In this document: positions 1 through 5,784 of the stretch, one piece after another
Position numbering within the stretch: the stretch's first letter is position 1
Layout of the letters: each line of letters starts with the position of its first letter
Assembly: GCA_011682565.1 (NCBI GenBank)
Contig: JAACEJ010000270.1
Span: 1-5,784, forward strand
Length of the DNA: 5,784 nucleotides
Direction of reading: 5' to 3'
Origin: Actinomycetota bacterium
GTDB lineage: Bacteria > Zhuqueibacterota > Zhuqueibacteria > Residuimicrobiales > Krinioviventaceae
The notes under the pieces: model-generated
The model's input: the letters and a program-made list of their open reading frames with translations, nothing else
What the model was told of the DNA's origin: nothing
Databases searched by the model: none
Translations under genes and position numbers: made by a program

Positions 1-1845
1 GAAAATACATTTATCAAGGATTGGCTGCTTCTCGGACCGCTCCCCAATTGTCCGGGATGTTCGATCGTTAATTTCAAGCACGGCAAAAACTGCAAAGGTT
101 TTTATACGGATTATCTGAAATCCACTGGCGGCGAGAAAAAAGCAGTTCCGAAGGAAGGGATGGTCGTTCGTGTACCGCAATTCCATCTTGAACGAAAATG
201 GTTTTCTTATCACAGTACAACCGACAAAATCCCTCTGAACGATATTTTGTCGCCCAATGATCTAGTGGTCGCGTATGCTTTCAGGCAAATTGACTCGCCA
301 AAGCAGCAAAAAGTGATTCTTGCCGTCGGCAGTAATGACGGCGTTAAGGTCTTTCTCAACGGGGAAAAAATCCACGAGGTTCATCCGGTAAACGGCCGCT
401 GGCTGCAAAAGGATAACGATTATGTCCCTGTGGTTCTCAAAAAAGGAATGAATAATCTGCTGCTCAAAATCGACGAGGGCGCCGGTGATTTCGGCTTTGT
501 CGTTCGTTTCTTAAATTACGATTCCACTCTGGCGAAAATTCGCAAAAATATTGACAAACACAAGCAACTGTCGTTGGTTCCGCAAAACGACAGTTTGGTT
601 TGCCGTTTTGGGCAACCCTATCGCATCTCGGTGCTCAATCCGGGCGGAAAAGTTCATGTCCGGGTTATCCACGAGAAATCCGGAACGATCTTTGAAAGTA
701 AAGTCGCACCCGGCGAGGATTTTATCATCCCCTTGAAAAACCTGCCAAAAGGTTTCCTCACTGTCCGCGCAGAATTTTCTACACCCGGGGACGGGGTGAT
801 TGTTTCGGAAATGCGCTATTTTAACGGTTTGCTGAAACGCCATCCGCGCGTTGCCATGCTCAACGAAAACGGATTTCCTTTACTTGAGAAGGATAAAACG
901 TTTTTCCCGATAGGAACGTACGGTGCGCCGGTTGAGGATTACGGCGTACTGAAAAAAGCGGGGTATAATTTTGTCGTCGCCTCGATAAATGATTTGGATA
1001 AAGTGCAGCAAGCCGGACTGAAAGCGGCGGTTCCGGTTCATGGTTCCAAAGAGGATGGATTTAAAAATGTGCGCGAGACCATTGCAAAATACAAAAATCA
1101 TCCTGCCGTTCTCTGCTGGATGCTTTACGACGAACCGGCTTACAATCGCGCCGATTTGCTGGACATTTACAAACTGTACAACATCGCCTACCAGTCCGAT
1201 GCAGTGCATCCTTCCTATCTCGTCATCACCACGCCGACGGCCTACACGACATACGGCCGCTGCTGCGATATCCTTTCGGTTGACACGTATCCTGTAACCA
1301 ATGGCGTCATCACCGAAGTGGGAAAAAATATTGCCAAAGCGTGTCGGGAAGCGGACGGGGATCAGCCGGTGTGGCATTGCGGGCAAATGTTTCAATGGCC
1401 GGCGCAGCGGCGTCCCACAGTTCAGGAGCATCGTTTTATGACCTGGCTTGCTCTCATGGATGGGGCCAAGGGATTGTTGTGGTACACTTATAAGGGATTC
1501 GGTCAATATCTGCCGCAGGACGATCCGGTTTTGTGGAAAGCGCAAAAACAGCTTTTAATACAGGTGAAAGAACTGGAGCCGCTTTTTATGGCAAAAGGAT
1601 TCAGCAAAGATATTCAAACCGTAGATAAAAATGATTCGATCTGGGCGGTGCTTAAAACATGTTCTCTCGGCACTTTTCTTCTGACCGCCAATCTTTCCAA
1701 GACAACATCATTTGAATCCAAATTTCAAGTGAAAGCAAACGGAAAGATAAAAGTTTATTATGAGAATAGAGAAATCCTCATGACCGACGCTACTTTTAGC
1801 GATCGGTTTGAGCCACTGGCGGTTCATATTTACAAGCTGCCGTAG
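1..1845 (+). CDS. Glycoside-hydrolase-like multidomain protein with DEP-motif TIM barrel, 5' end cut by window
   Basis: Partial gene: 614 codons visible, ending at TAG 1843-1845. Frame 1 is open from base 1, so the ATG at 160 is internal. Upstream residues 1-53 hold family-like sequence (DWLLLGPLPN, then GFYTDYL and GGE). Visible-residue layout: about 1-175 a jelly-roll/PA14-like binding domain (GSNDGVKVFLNGEKIHE 110-126; NNLLLKI 151-157); about 195-275 an Ig-like domain; about 290-525 a (beta/alpha)8 barrel; about 540-614 a C-terminal beta domain ending VHIYKLP, as in many hydrolases. In the barrel, CWMLYDEP (372-379) places E378 as the likely acid/base at strand 4. SVDTYP (426-431) fits strand 6, VWHCGQMFQW strand 7 (Q462) and GLLWYTYKG (491-499) strand 8. 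No Glu is seen at strand 7, where clan GH-A enzymes keep their nucleophile. It probably acts on a polysaccharide or oligosaccharide, substrate unknown. Localisation is undetermined: the N-terminus is missing and there is no type IX sorting tail. A non-catalytic role is possible. Confidence 0.9.
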   Translation, partial: ENTFIKDWLLLGPLPNCPGCSIVNFKHGKNCKGFYTDYLKSTGGEKKAVPKEGMVVRVPQFHLERKWFSYHSTTDKIPLNDILSPNDLVVAYAFRQIDSPKQQKVILAVGSNDGVKVFLNGEKIHEVHPVNGRWLQKDNDYVPVVLKKGMNNLLLKIDEGAGDFGFVVRFLNYDSTLAKIRKNIDKHKQLSLVPQNDSLVCRFGQPYRISVLNPGGKVHVRVIHEKSGTIFESKVAPGEDFIIPLKNLPKGFLTVRAEFSTPGDGVIVSEMRYFNGLLKRHPRVAMLNENGFPLLEKDKTFFPIGTYGAPVEDYGVLKKAGYNFVVASINDLDKVQQAGLKAAVPVHGSKEDGFKNVRETIAKYKNHPAVLCWMLYDEPAYNRADLLDIYKLYNIAYQSDAVHPSYLVITTPTAYTTYGRCCDILSVDTYPVTNGVITEVGKNIAKACREADGDQPVWHCGQMFQWPAQRRPTVQEHRFMTWLALMDGAKGLLWYTYKGFGQYLPQDDPVLWKAQKQLLIQVKELEPLFMAKGFSKDIQTVDKNDSIWAVLKTCSLGTFLLTANLSKTTSFESKFQVKANGKIKVYYENREILMTDATFSDRFEPLAVHIYKLP

Positions 1846-1877
1846 CGTTTAAATGAATTATGAATGACAGCAGATTA

Positions 1878-1889
1878 TGCAAATTTGCA
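1878..1889. repeat. Perfect 12-base palindrome TGCAAATTTGCA
   Basis: TGCAAATTTGCA equals its own reverse complement over all 12 bases. It lies 32 bases after the stop of the first gene. It could be a dimeric-regulator site or chance in AT-rich DNA. As a hairpin it would have no loop and no following T run, so it is not a convincing terminator. Confidence 0.45.
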
Positions 1890-1975
1890 CGTTTCTTAGA
1901 AGGCGCCTGAGGCTCGTGAAAAAGCAACGAACCTGATTTAATAGGAAAAAGTTGAATTATCGTAATAAAAAGATT

Positions 1976-2017
1976 GATTTACGAACAAGGATTTACGATT
2001 TTTGATTTATGAAGGAA
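1976..2017. repeat. Three direct repeats with exact 14-base period, core GATTTACGA
   Basis: Copies start at 1976, 1990 and 2004. The first two share the 9-base core GATTTACGA exactly, and the third reads GATTTATGA. The remaining five bases of each unit differ (ACAAG, TTTTT, AGGAA). The exact spacing argues for a tandem origin. Function is unknown. Similar GATTTACG-rich spacers are, from memory only, common in some FCB genomes. Confidence 0.55.
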
Positions 2018-2038
2018 TACACTGTGAACACATAAATC
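2004..2038. repeat. 8-base inverted repeat GATTTATG / CATAAATC
   Basis: The arms GATTTATG (2004-2011) and CATAAATC (2031-2038) are perfect reverse complements around a 19-base loop. The left arm is the third copy of the 14-base-period repeat. The stem is AT-rich and weak, with no T tract after it, so a terminator role is unlikely. Confidence 0.35.
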
Positions 2039-2068
2039 TCACTATTCTGTTTTGAAATGGTATTGCCG

Positions 2069-2098
2069 TTAATCATCTTGTCCTTAATTATTTTGTCT
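2069..2098. repeat. Two imperfect 15-base tandem repeats
   Basis: TTAATCATCTTGTCC (2069-2083) is followed directly by TTAATTATTTTGTCT (2084-2098). They match at 12 of 15 positions, and all three differences are C/T. The preceding 15 bases (2054-2068) match the first copy at about 8 of 15 positions and may be a decayed third unit. On the minus strand the unit reads as a GACAAAATAATTAAG-type sequence. Confidence 0.5.
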
Positions 2099-2140
2099 TT
2101 TTTGAGTTCGTAGAATCAAGTTTCATGAAAAGAAAGACAA
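2093..2140. repeat. Near-perfect 11-base inverted repeat upstream of the second gene
   Basis: TTGTCTTTTTT (2093-2103) and AAGAAAGACAA (2130-2140) pair at 10 of 11 positions around a 26-base loop. The left arm overlaps the second 15-base repeat unit. It lies about 90 bases before the start codon of the second gene, so it could fall in the promoter or leader. Because the arms are pyrimidine- and purine-rich, chance remains possible. Confidence 0.3.
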
Positions 2141-2218
2141 TACTCGTTGAAATACAAGTCTTTTACTCCCGGTATTGAAACTGTCGGTTAATTCCCACAA
2201 TCACAATGAAACCAAAAC

Positions 2219-2224
2219 AGAGGA
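2219..2224 (+). promoter_or_regulatory. Ribosome binding site of the second gene
   Basis: AGAGGA lies six bases before the ATG at 2231, a good Shine-Dalgarno match and spacing. It supports this start over the nearby ATG at 2206, which is in another frame. It also agrees with the signal peptide that begins exactly at 2231. Confidence 0.8.
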
Positions 2225-2230
2225 ACAATC

Positions 2231-5200
2231 ATGAAACGGATACTTTTTTTTGTCGCTCTCTTTATTGCCCTGCACTCCTCCTTTGCAGAAGACATTCTTT
2301 ACTCCTGGGATTTTGCCACGGAAGGGAACAGCGAAGGGTGGCGACCGACCCATGATTTGACTGCTTTTAGCGTGATCGGCGGCGTGCTTAAAACCACAAG
2401 CACAGGTGCGGATCCTTACATGCACGGTCCGAGCGTAAACATCGACGCTGCCAAGTATTCTTATTTAAAAGTCAAAATGAAAGTCTCCGCCGGCTCTTCT
2501 GCCGAATTCTTTTGGACTTTGCAGGGAATGGCCGGTGAGCAGGCGGGATACGAGCAACCTTTCACCCTGACCGCTGATAATCATTTTCATGAATACCTGG
2601 TGTATGTTGGAAAACACGATAAATGGAAGGGCAAGGTCATTCGTTTGCGCCTTGACCCGACGACGGTTTCCGGCGCGAAAATTGAAATCGACTATATTCA
2701 GGTGCTTTCCCTGGGGCCCCGTTTGGAAATTAAAAATTTAGGCGCGGATGTTTTGCTGCCCAAAACCGGCGAACTTTTCAACATGGGCTGTGAAATAGAA
2801 AATACCGGGGATAAGGACGTGCAAGCCATCAGCAGCCGTATTGTTTTACCGGATGGTTTGGAATTGCAGAATGCAGATACGAGCCAGGTGAAAGACTCGT
2901 TATCGCCCGGCGAAAAATACGAGTTTCACTGGCCGGTCAAAACCACTGCACCGGGGAATTATGCGGCATCCGTCAATATTACTGCGGCTAATTTACCGGA
3001 TACGCTACGAGCCCATGTCTCTGTCAATGTTGAATCACCGCTCTCCGATTTGCCGCCTGAAATTCCGAACGAAGTGCAGGCGTTCCAATACAACCCGCAT
3101 TTTTGGATTTTGCAAAATGCCCGTGTTCGCTTGGTCTTTTCCGATTTGCAATATTTCAGGCTTTTCGTGGCGAAAAACGAAGAGTGGTTCTTAATCGGAG
3201 CCAGCCGGCCGATTTCCCGTATTGAATACCAACTGGACGGCCTGCAATATAGCGTCCCCTTGTTGGCGGATTCCCTCAGTATACTTTATTCTTCGCCTGA
3301 TTCCGTTATGTTGGCACTCACCGGTCGATATTCGGATTCCGGGGGTGGAATCTGGAGTTTTCAATTCCGTTTTGGGCTGGGTCGCGGAAAAAGTCATCTT
3401 ACAACTGCGTACCAACTTTCGTGTTCTCAGGAACGGGAGCTTGCACAGTTTACCGGCCCCTCGATCTATTTGGGAGAAGGCAGTTTTGCCGATCAGTTTG
3501 ATGAGGCCATTCTCCCCGGCCTGGAGTGGCTTGTTAAAGGCGAACATTCTTCCAGCACGCTCGATGCCCATCCACCCATTAATTTGCGCTTTGCCCCCAA
3601 TCCTTTGAAAATATCGGCGCCGATCATGGCTGTAAATTCCGACAGTATAACCGCAGGAATAATCTGGAATCCGCAGCAGAAATGGGACGGTGTGCACACA
3701 CATCCTGCCATCGAATTTTCGGTGCCCAACTGGCTCGAAGGACAAAAGAACCACAAGCTCGGTATGATGCTTCCGTCTATACCGGATTATGTTGCCGAAA
3801 ACCTTTCCCAGCCAACCAAACCTTACGCACTAAAGCCGGATCAAAAAATTTCAATGAATGCGAAATTGTATGCGTTCAACAGCACATCGGCGCTGGATGC
3901 TTTTGATTACTATTTTAAGGTCAGTGGCCCTCCGACTTTACAACCCATGGCCAGGCCGCTCGATGATGAAATGGCGCTTTGCCGGGCCGGCTTTCAGACT
4001 GTCTGGAATGAATCGAAAAAAGGATGGCAACATGCCATGGGTTCCAATTGGTCTCATCAGCCTTATCCGGGATATGCTTTTTTGCAATACTTTGACAGTA
4101 TTTTATCCGATAATCCGAACATCAGGGAAAATCTACAAAACCGTGTTAAAACAGTTGAGAAAAAGATTTTGCGCAACTCCGGCGAGGCGGGCCTGGCCAG
4201 CCGTGGCGGTTGTCACATTGCCGGTTGGCAATTTCCTTTTTACGTCGGTCACCTGGATGGCGCACTTGCCGGTATGAAAAGTGAGCCGACTGCCATTCTC
4301 TTTTCTCAAACCGCAGATGGCGGCTGGCCTTTTAAGGGAAATGCAGAACTTGGAGAAAGAGGCAAATACGAGCTGGGAACGTGTGCTCATAATACATTTC
4401 TGCTGCTCTACTATTACCAAATAAGCGGGGACAAGACCTATTTCGATGCAGCAATAAAAGCTCTCGATTTTATGCAGCAATTCAAGGTGCCGCGGGGTGC
4501 ACAAACATGGGAAGTACCCCTGCACACGCCGGATATTTTAGCCGCGGCTCATGCCGTGCGAGCTTATACAACAGCTTACAAAATCACGCAAAATGAAACC
4601 TATCTGCAACAAGCGCGATACTGGGCGCGCGCGGGTTTGCCGTTCGTTTATTTTTGGGCTGACCCTGATATTGTTACCATGCCGTTTGCCACGATTCCGG
4701 TTATGGGAGCCACTTTTTATACCCATTCCTGGTTCGGCATTCCCGTGCAGTGGAACGGGCTGGTCTATTCCCATGCACTCTTTGAGCTTGCAAAAGTCGA
4801 CCCCGAACAGCCCCTGTGGCGCACTGTGGCGGAAGGAATTACGCGCAGCGCCATGTATCAGCAGGTTGCAGAGGGAGAGCGCGTCGGCACTTATCCCGAC
4901 TCGTGGAATTTGTTCACAAACTCGCCCCAGCCGGTGTACATAAATCCGGAGGATATTATAAAAAATGTTCTTTTCCTCGCCGGCCACGATCCCGAGCTTG
5001 ACAATGTCATCGTTAGCGCCGGTGTGAAAACAATTCACATAACCAGTGCTGCTAAAATTCAAAATGTACATCTGGATACATTAGAGCATACGCTGCAATT
5101 CCAAGGCGATTTTTTCCCGGGCGACACGTGTTACGTTCTCATTGCCGGAGTAAGAAAGGTGCCTTCTCAGATAATCATCAATGATGCAAGCCTGAACCAT

Positions 5201-5623
5201 GTTGCTGATGTGGACGATAACCAACAAGGGTGGCAATACTCGTTTAACAATTATGTTATAATAAAAGTTGTTCAACCGGGAGAAGAACCGCTTTCGATAA
5301 AAATTACTAACCTCAAAACCTCGGTACAGAGAACGGATGAAAACAGCGGGGCTGTGCCTGCGCGGTTTTATTTGGGACAGAATTATCCCAATCCATTCAA
5401 TCCGACAACGACAATCGAATTCAGCGTCAAGGAAAAATGTCGTGTTTTGCTAAAGGTCTTTGATGTACGTGGTCGCGAAGTGACGACGCTTGTCGATGCC
5501 GTTAGAGCACCGGGCACATTTAAAATCGACTTTGACGCCCACGCCCTGCCATCCGGTATGTATTTTTATCGTATTAAAATGAAGGATTATGAAGCTGTGA
5601 AAAAGATGATATTGCTGGAATGA
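2231..5623 (+). CDS. Secreted multidomain alpha/alpha-toroid protein with type IX secretion sorting domain
   Basis: Complete, 1130 residues. The start is set by AGAGGA six bases upstream and by a Sec signal peptide (MKR, hydrophobic 4-14, likely cut after A19 in SFA-ED). Domains: about 22-160 a jelly-roll binding-type domain (YSWDFATEGNSEGW); about 164-268 a NEW3/CARDB-like Ig domain; about 280-550 a large beta-rich domain; about 555-925 a helical alpha/alpha-toroid-like domain; about 925-1030 another beta domain; 1045-1130 a Por/type IX sorting domain (LGQNYPNPFNP at 1048-1058, final ILLE). Toroid motifs: LDDEMALCRAGF (577-588), GWQFPFYVGHLDG (665-677), QTADGGW (693-699, like QW motifs of alpha/alpha barrels), WEVPLHTPD (760-768), GIPVQWNGLVYSH (836-848). 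A beta domain before a toroid occurs in several glycoside hydrolase and phosphorylase families, and toroids also occur in polysaccharide lyases. I cannot assign a family. Likely a cell-surface or released polysaccharide-active enzyme; activity and substrate are inferred only from architecture. Confidence 0.93.
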   Translation: MKRILFFVALFIALHSSFAEDILYSWDFATEGNSEGWRPTHDLTAFSVIGGVLKTTSTGADPYMHGPSVNIDAAKYSYLKVKMKVSAGSSAEFFWTLQGMAGEQAGYEQPFTLTADNHFHEYLVYVGKHDKWKGKVIRLRLDPTTVSGAKIEIDYIQVLSLGPRLEIKNLGADVLLPKTGELFNMGCEIENTGDKDVQAISSRIVLPDGLELQNADTSQVKDSLSPGEKYEFHWPVKTTAPGNYAASVNITAANLPDTLRAHVSVNVESPLSDLPPEIPNEVQAFQYNPHFWILQNARVRLVFSDLQYFRLFVAKNEEWFLIGASRPISRIEYQLDGLQYSVPLLADSLSILYSSPDSVMLALTGRYSDSGGGIWSFQFRFGLGRGKSHLTTAYQLSCSQERELAQFTGPSIYLGEGSFADQFDEAILPGLEWLVKGEHSSSTLDAHPPINLRFAPNPLKISAPIMAVNSDSITAGIIWNPQQKWDGVHTHPAIEFSVPNWLEGQKNHKLGMMLPSIPDYVAENLSQPTKPYALKPDQKISMNAKLYAFNSTSALDAFDYYFKVSGPPTLQPMARPLDDEMALCRAGFQTVWNESKKGWQHAMGSNWSHQPYPGYAFLQYFDSILSDNPNIRENLQNRVKTVEKKILRNSGEAGLASRGGCHIAGWQFPFYVGHLDGALAGMKSEPTAILFSQTADGGWPFKGNAELGERGKYELGTCAHNTFLLLYYYQISGDKTYFDAAIKALDFMQQFKVPRGAQTWEVPLHTPDILAAAHAVRAYTTAYKITQNETYLQQARYWARAGLPFVYFWADPDIVTMPFATIPVMGATFYTHSWFGIPVQWNGLVYSHALFELAKVDPEQPLWRTVAEGITRSAMYQQVAEGERVGTYPDSWNLFTNSPQPVYINPEDIIKNVLFLAGHDPELDNVIVSAGVKTIHITSAAKIQNVHLDTLEHTLQFQGDFFPGDTCYVLIAGVRKVPSQIIINDASLNHVADVDDNQQGWQYSFNNYVIIKVVQPGEEPLSIKITNLKTSVQRTDENSGAVPARFYLGQNYPNPFNPTTTIEFSVKEKCRVLLKVFDVRGREVTTLVDAVRAPGTFKIDFDAHALPSGMYFYRIKMKDYEAVKKMILLE

Positions 5624-5784
5624 AAAACGGTTTGACACTCTTGTCATTCAGACGGAATACTTTTGACCTTTACTAAAGCTGCATAATGCACTTTGTTTGA
5701 TCTGTGCTTTGCATCGTTTTTCTGCACAGTTCCCATTTTTTAGCAAGAGTGGAGCTTTAGTAAAGGTGATGTGTCCGCGATGTA
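5624..5784. other. Intergenic region after the second gene, no gene seen
   Basis: These 161 bases up to the window edge hold no supported gene. Just after the stop, TGACA-CTCT-TGTCA (5633-5646) could form a five-pair hairpin, but no T run follows. CTGTGC (5702-5707) and GCACAG (5724-5729) form a second short stem with a 16-base loop, and a six-T run (5736-5741) starts six bases after it. Either could help termination, but neither is a strong intrinsic terminator. Confidence 0.6.
5666..5767. repeat. Perfect 15-base inverted repeat made of two CTTTA-N-TAAAG palindromes
   Basis: ACCTTTACTAAAGCT (5666-5680) and AGCTTTAGTAAAGGT (5753-5767) are exact reverse complements separated by 72 bases. Each arm also holds its own 11-base palindrome with a one-base centre: CTTTA-C-TAAAG at 5668-5678 and CTTTA-G-TAAAG at 5755-5765, centres 87 bases apart. 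TGA lies immediately outside a 14-base version of the arms on both sides (5664-5666 and 5767-5769), enclosing exactly 100 bases. The interior contains another palindrome, TGCAT-A-ATGCA (5680-5690). Readings are a pair of operator-like sites for a gene beyond the window, or a small non-coding mobile element with terminal inverted repeats and a 3-base target duplication. I saw no further copy in this window. Confidence 0.7.

Larger units (their letters stand above)
1846..2230. other. AT-rich intergenic region with several short repeats, no gene seen
   Basis: These 385 bases between the two genes hold no credible reading frame, tRNA or other RNA gene that I can recognise. The region is clearly more AT-rich than its flanks and contains the palindrome and repeats listed separately. 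I see no classic GC-rich hairpin with a T tract for terminating the first gene. The promoter of the second gene should lie here. The best minus-10-like hexamer I find is TAGAAT at 2111-2116, but it has no good minus-35 partner, so I do not call a promoter. The length of the spacer suggests that the two genes can be transcribed separately. Confidence 0.7.

Noticed and set aside
160..162. ATG as start of the first gene
   Set aside because: The frame is open to base 1 and the upstream residues carry family-like motifs, so this Met is internal.
880..1545. 221-codon open frame on the minus strand inside the first gene
   Set aside because: It lies wholly opposite a strong domain-bearing gene, and its translation is rich in Arg, His and Ile with no recognisable domain. 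It is a shadow frame.
1976..2098. CRISPR array
   Set aside because: The repeat units are only 14-15 bases and directly adjacent, without unique spacers of 30 or so bases.
2111..2116. TAGAAT as a minus-10 promoter element for the second gene
   Set aside because: No acceptable minus-35 hexamer occurs 16-18 bases upstream, and promoters of FCB bacteria often differ from the classic consensus.
3191..3754. 187-codon open frame on the minus strand inside the second gene
   Set aside because: It lies opposite the beta domain of the second gene, has no recognisable motif and starts within coding sequence. It is a shadow frame.
4538..5071. 177-codon open frame on the minus strand inside the toroid region
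   Set aside because: It is fully antisense to the conserved toroid segments, with no domain or plausible regulatory context.
5620..5676. Short frame ATG 5620 to TAA 5674-5676 overlapping the stop of the second gene by four bases
   Set aside because: It has only 18 codons, no ribosome binding site, and runs into the inverted repeat. The ATGA overlap alone is not enough to call a gene.
5702..5741. Hairpin CTGTGC/GCACAG followed by six T as an intrinsic terminator
   Set aside because: The stem has only six pairs, the loop is 16 bases and the T run starts six bases away. It is too weak to call, so it is noted only in the spacer entry.

Overview
The window suggests a free-living bacterium of the FCB superphylum, of the Calditrichota, Ignavibacteria or KSB1 kind. 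The main reason is the C-terminus of the second gene, a type IX secretion (Por) sorting domain that opens with LGQNYPNPFNPTTTIEFS. That wording is typical of these lineages. The moderately GC-balanced genes and AT-rich, repeat-bearing spacers fit but prove nothing. The phylum is an inference from one domain.

Layout, all on the + strand. Positions 1-1845 hold the 3' part of a large glycoside-hydrolase-like gene. Its frame is open to the left edge, so the start lies outside the window. It has a jelly-roll domain, an Ig-like domain, a (beta/alpha)8 barrel with a W-x-x-Y-DEP acid/base motif, and a C-terminal beta domain. Positions 1846-2230 are a 385-base AT-rich spacer with a perfect 12-base palindrome, a 14-base-period triple repeat, a 15-base-period double repeat, inverted repeats and a clear ribosome binding site at its end. 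Positions 2231-5623 encode a complete 1130-residue secreted protein: signal peptide, jelly-roll, NEW3/CARDB-like Ig domain, large beta domain, alpha/alpha-toroid domain, beta domain and sorting domain. Positions 5624-5784 hold no gene. They carry two self-palindromic CTTTA-N-TAAAG sites set in a perfect 15-base inverted repeat.

Both proteins look like polysaccharide-active enzymes or their accessory proteins. The second is almost certainly exported and sorted by type IX secretion. The first has no sorting tail, and its export signal cannot be seen. A shared role in attack on one polymer is plausible from adjacency, but no substrate can be named. The best candidates for something undescribed are the toroid enzyme, the apparent lack of a usual nucleophile in the barrel protein, and the paired palindromes downstream.
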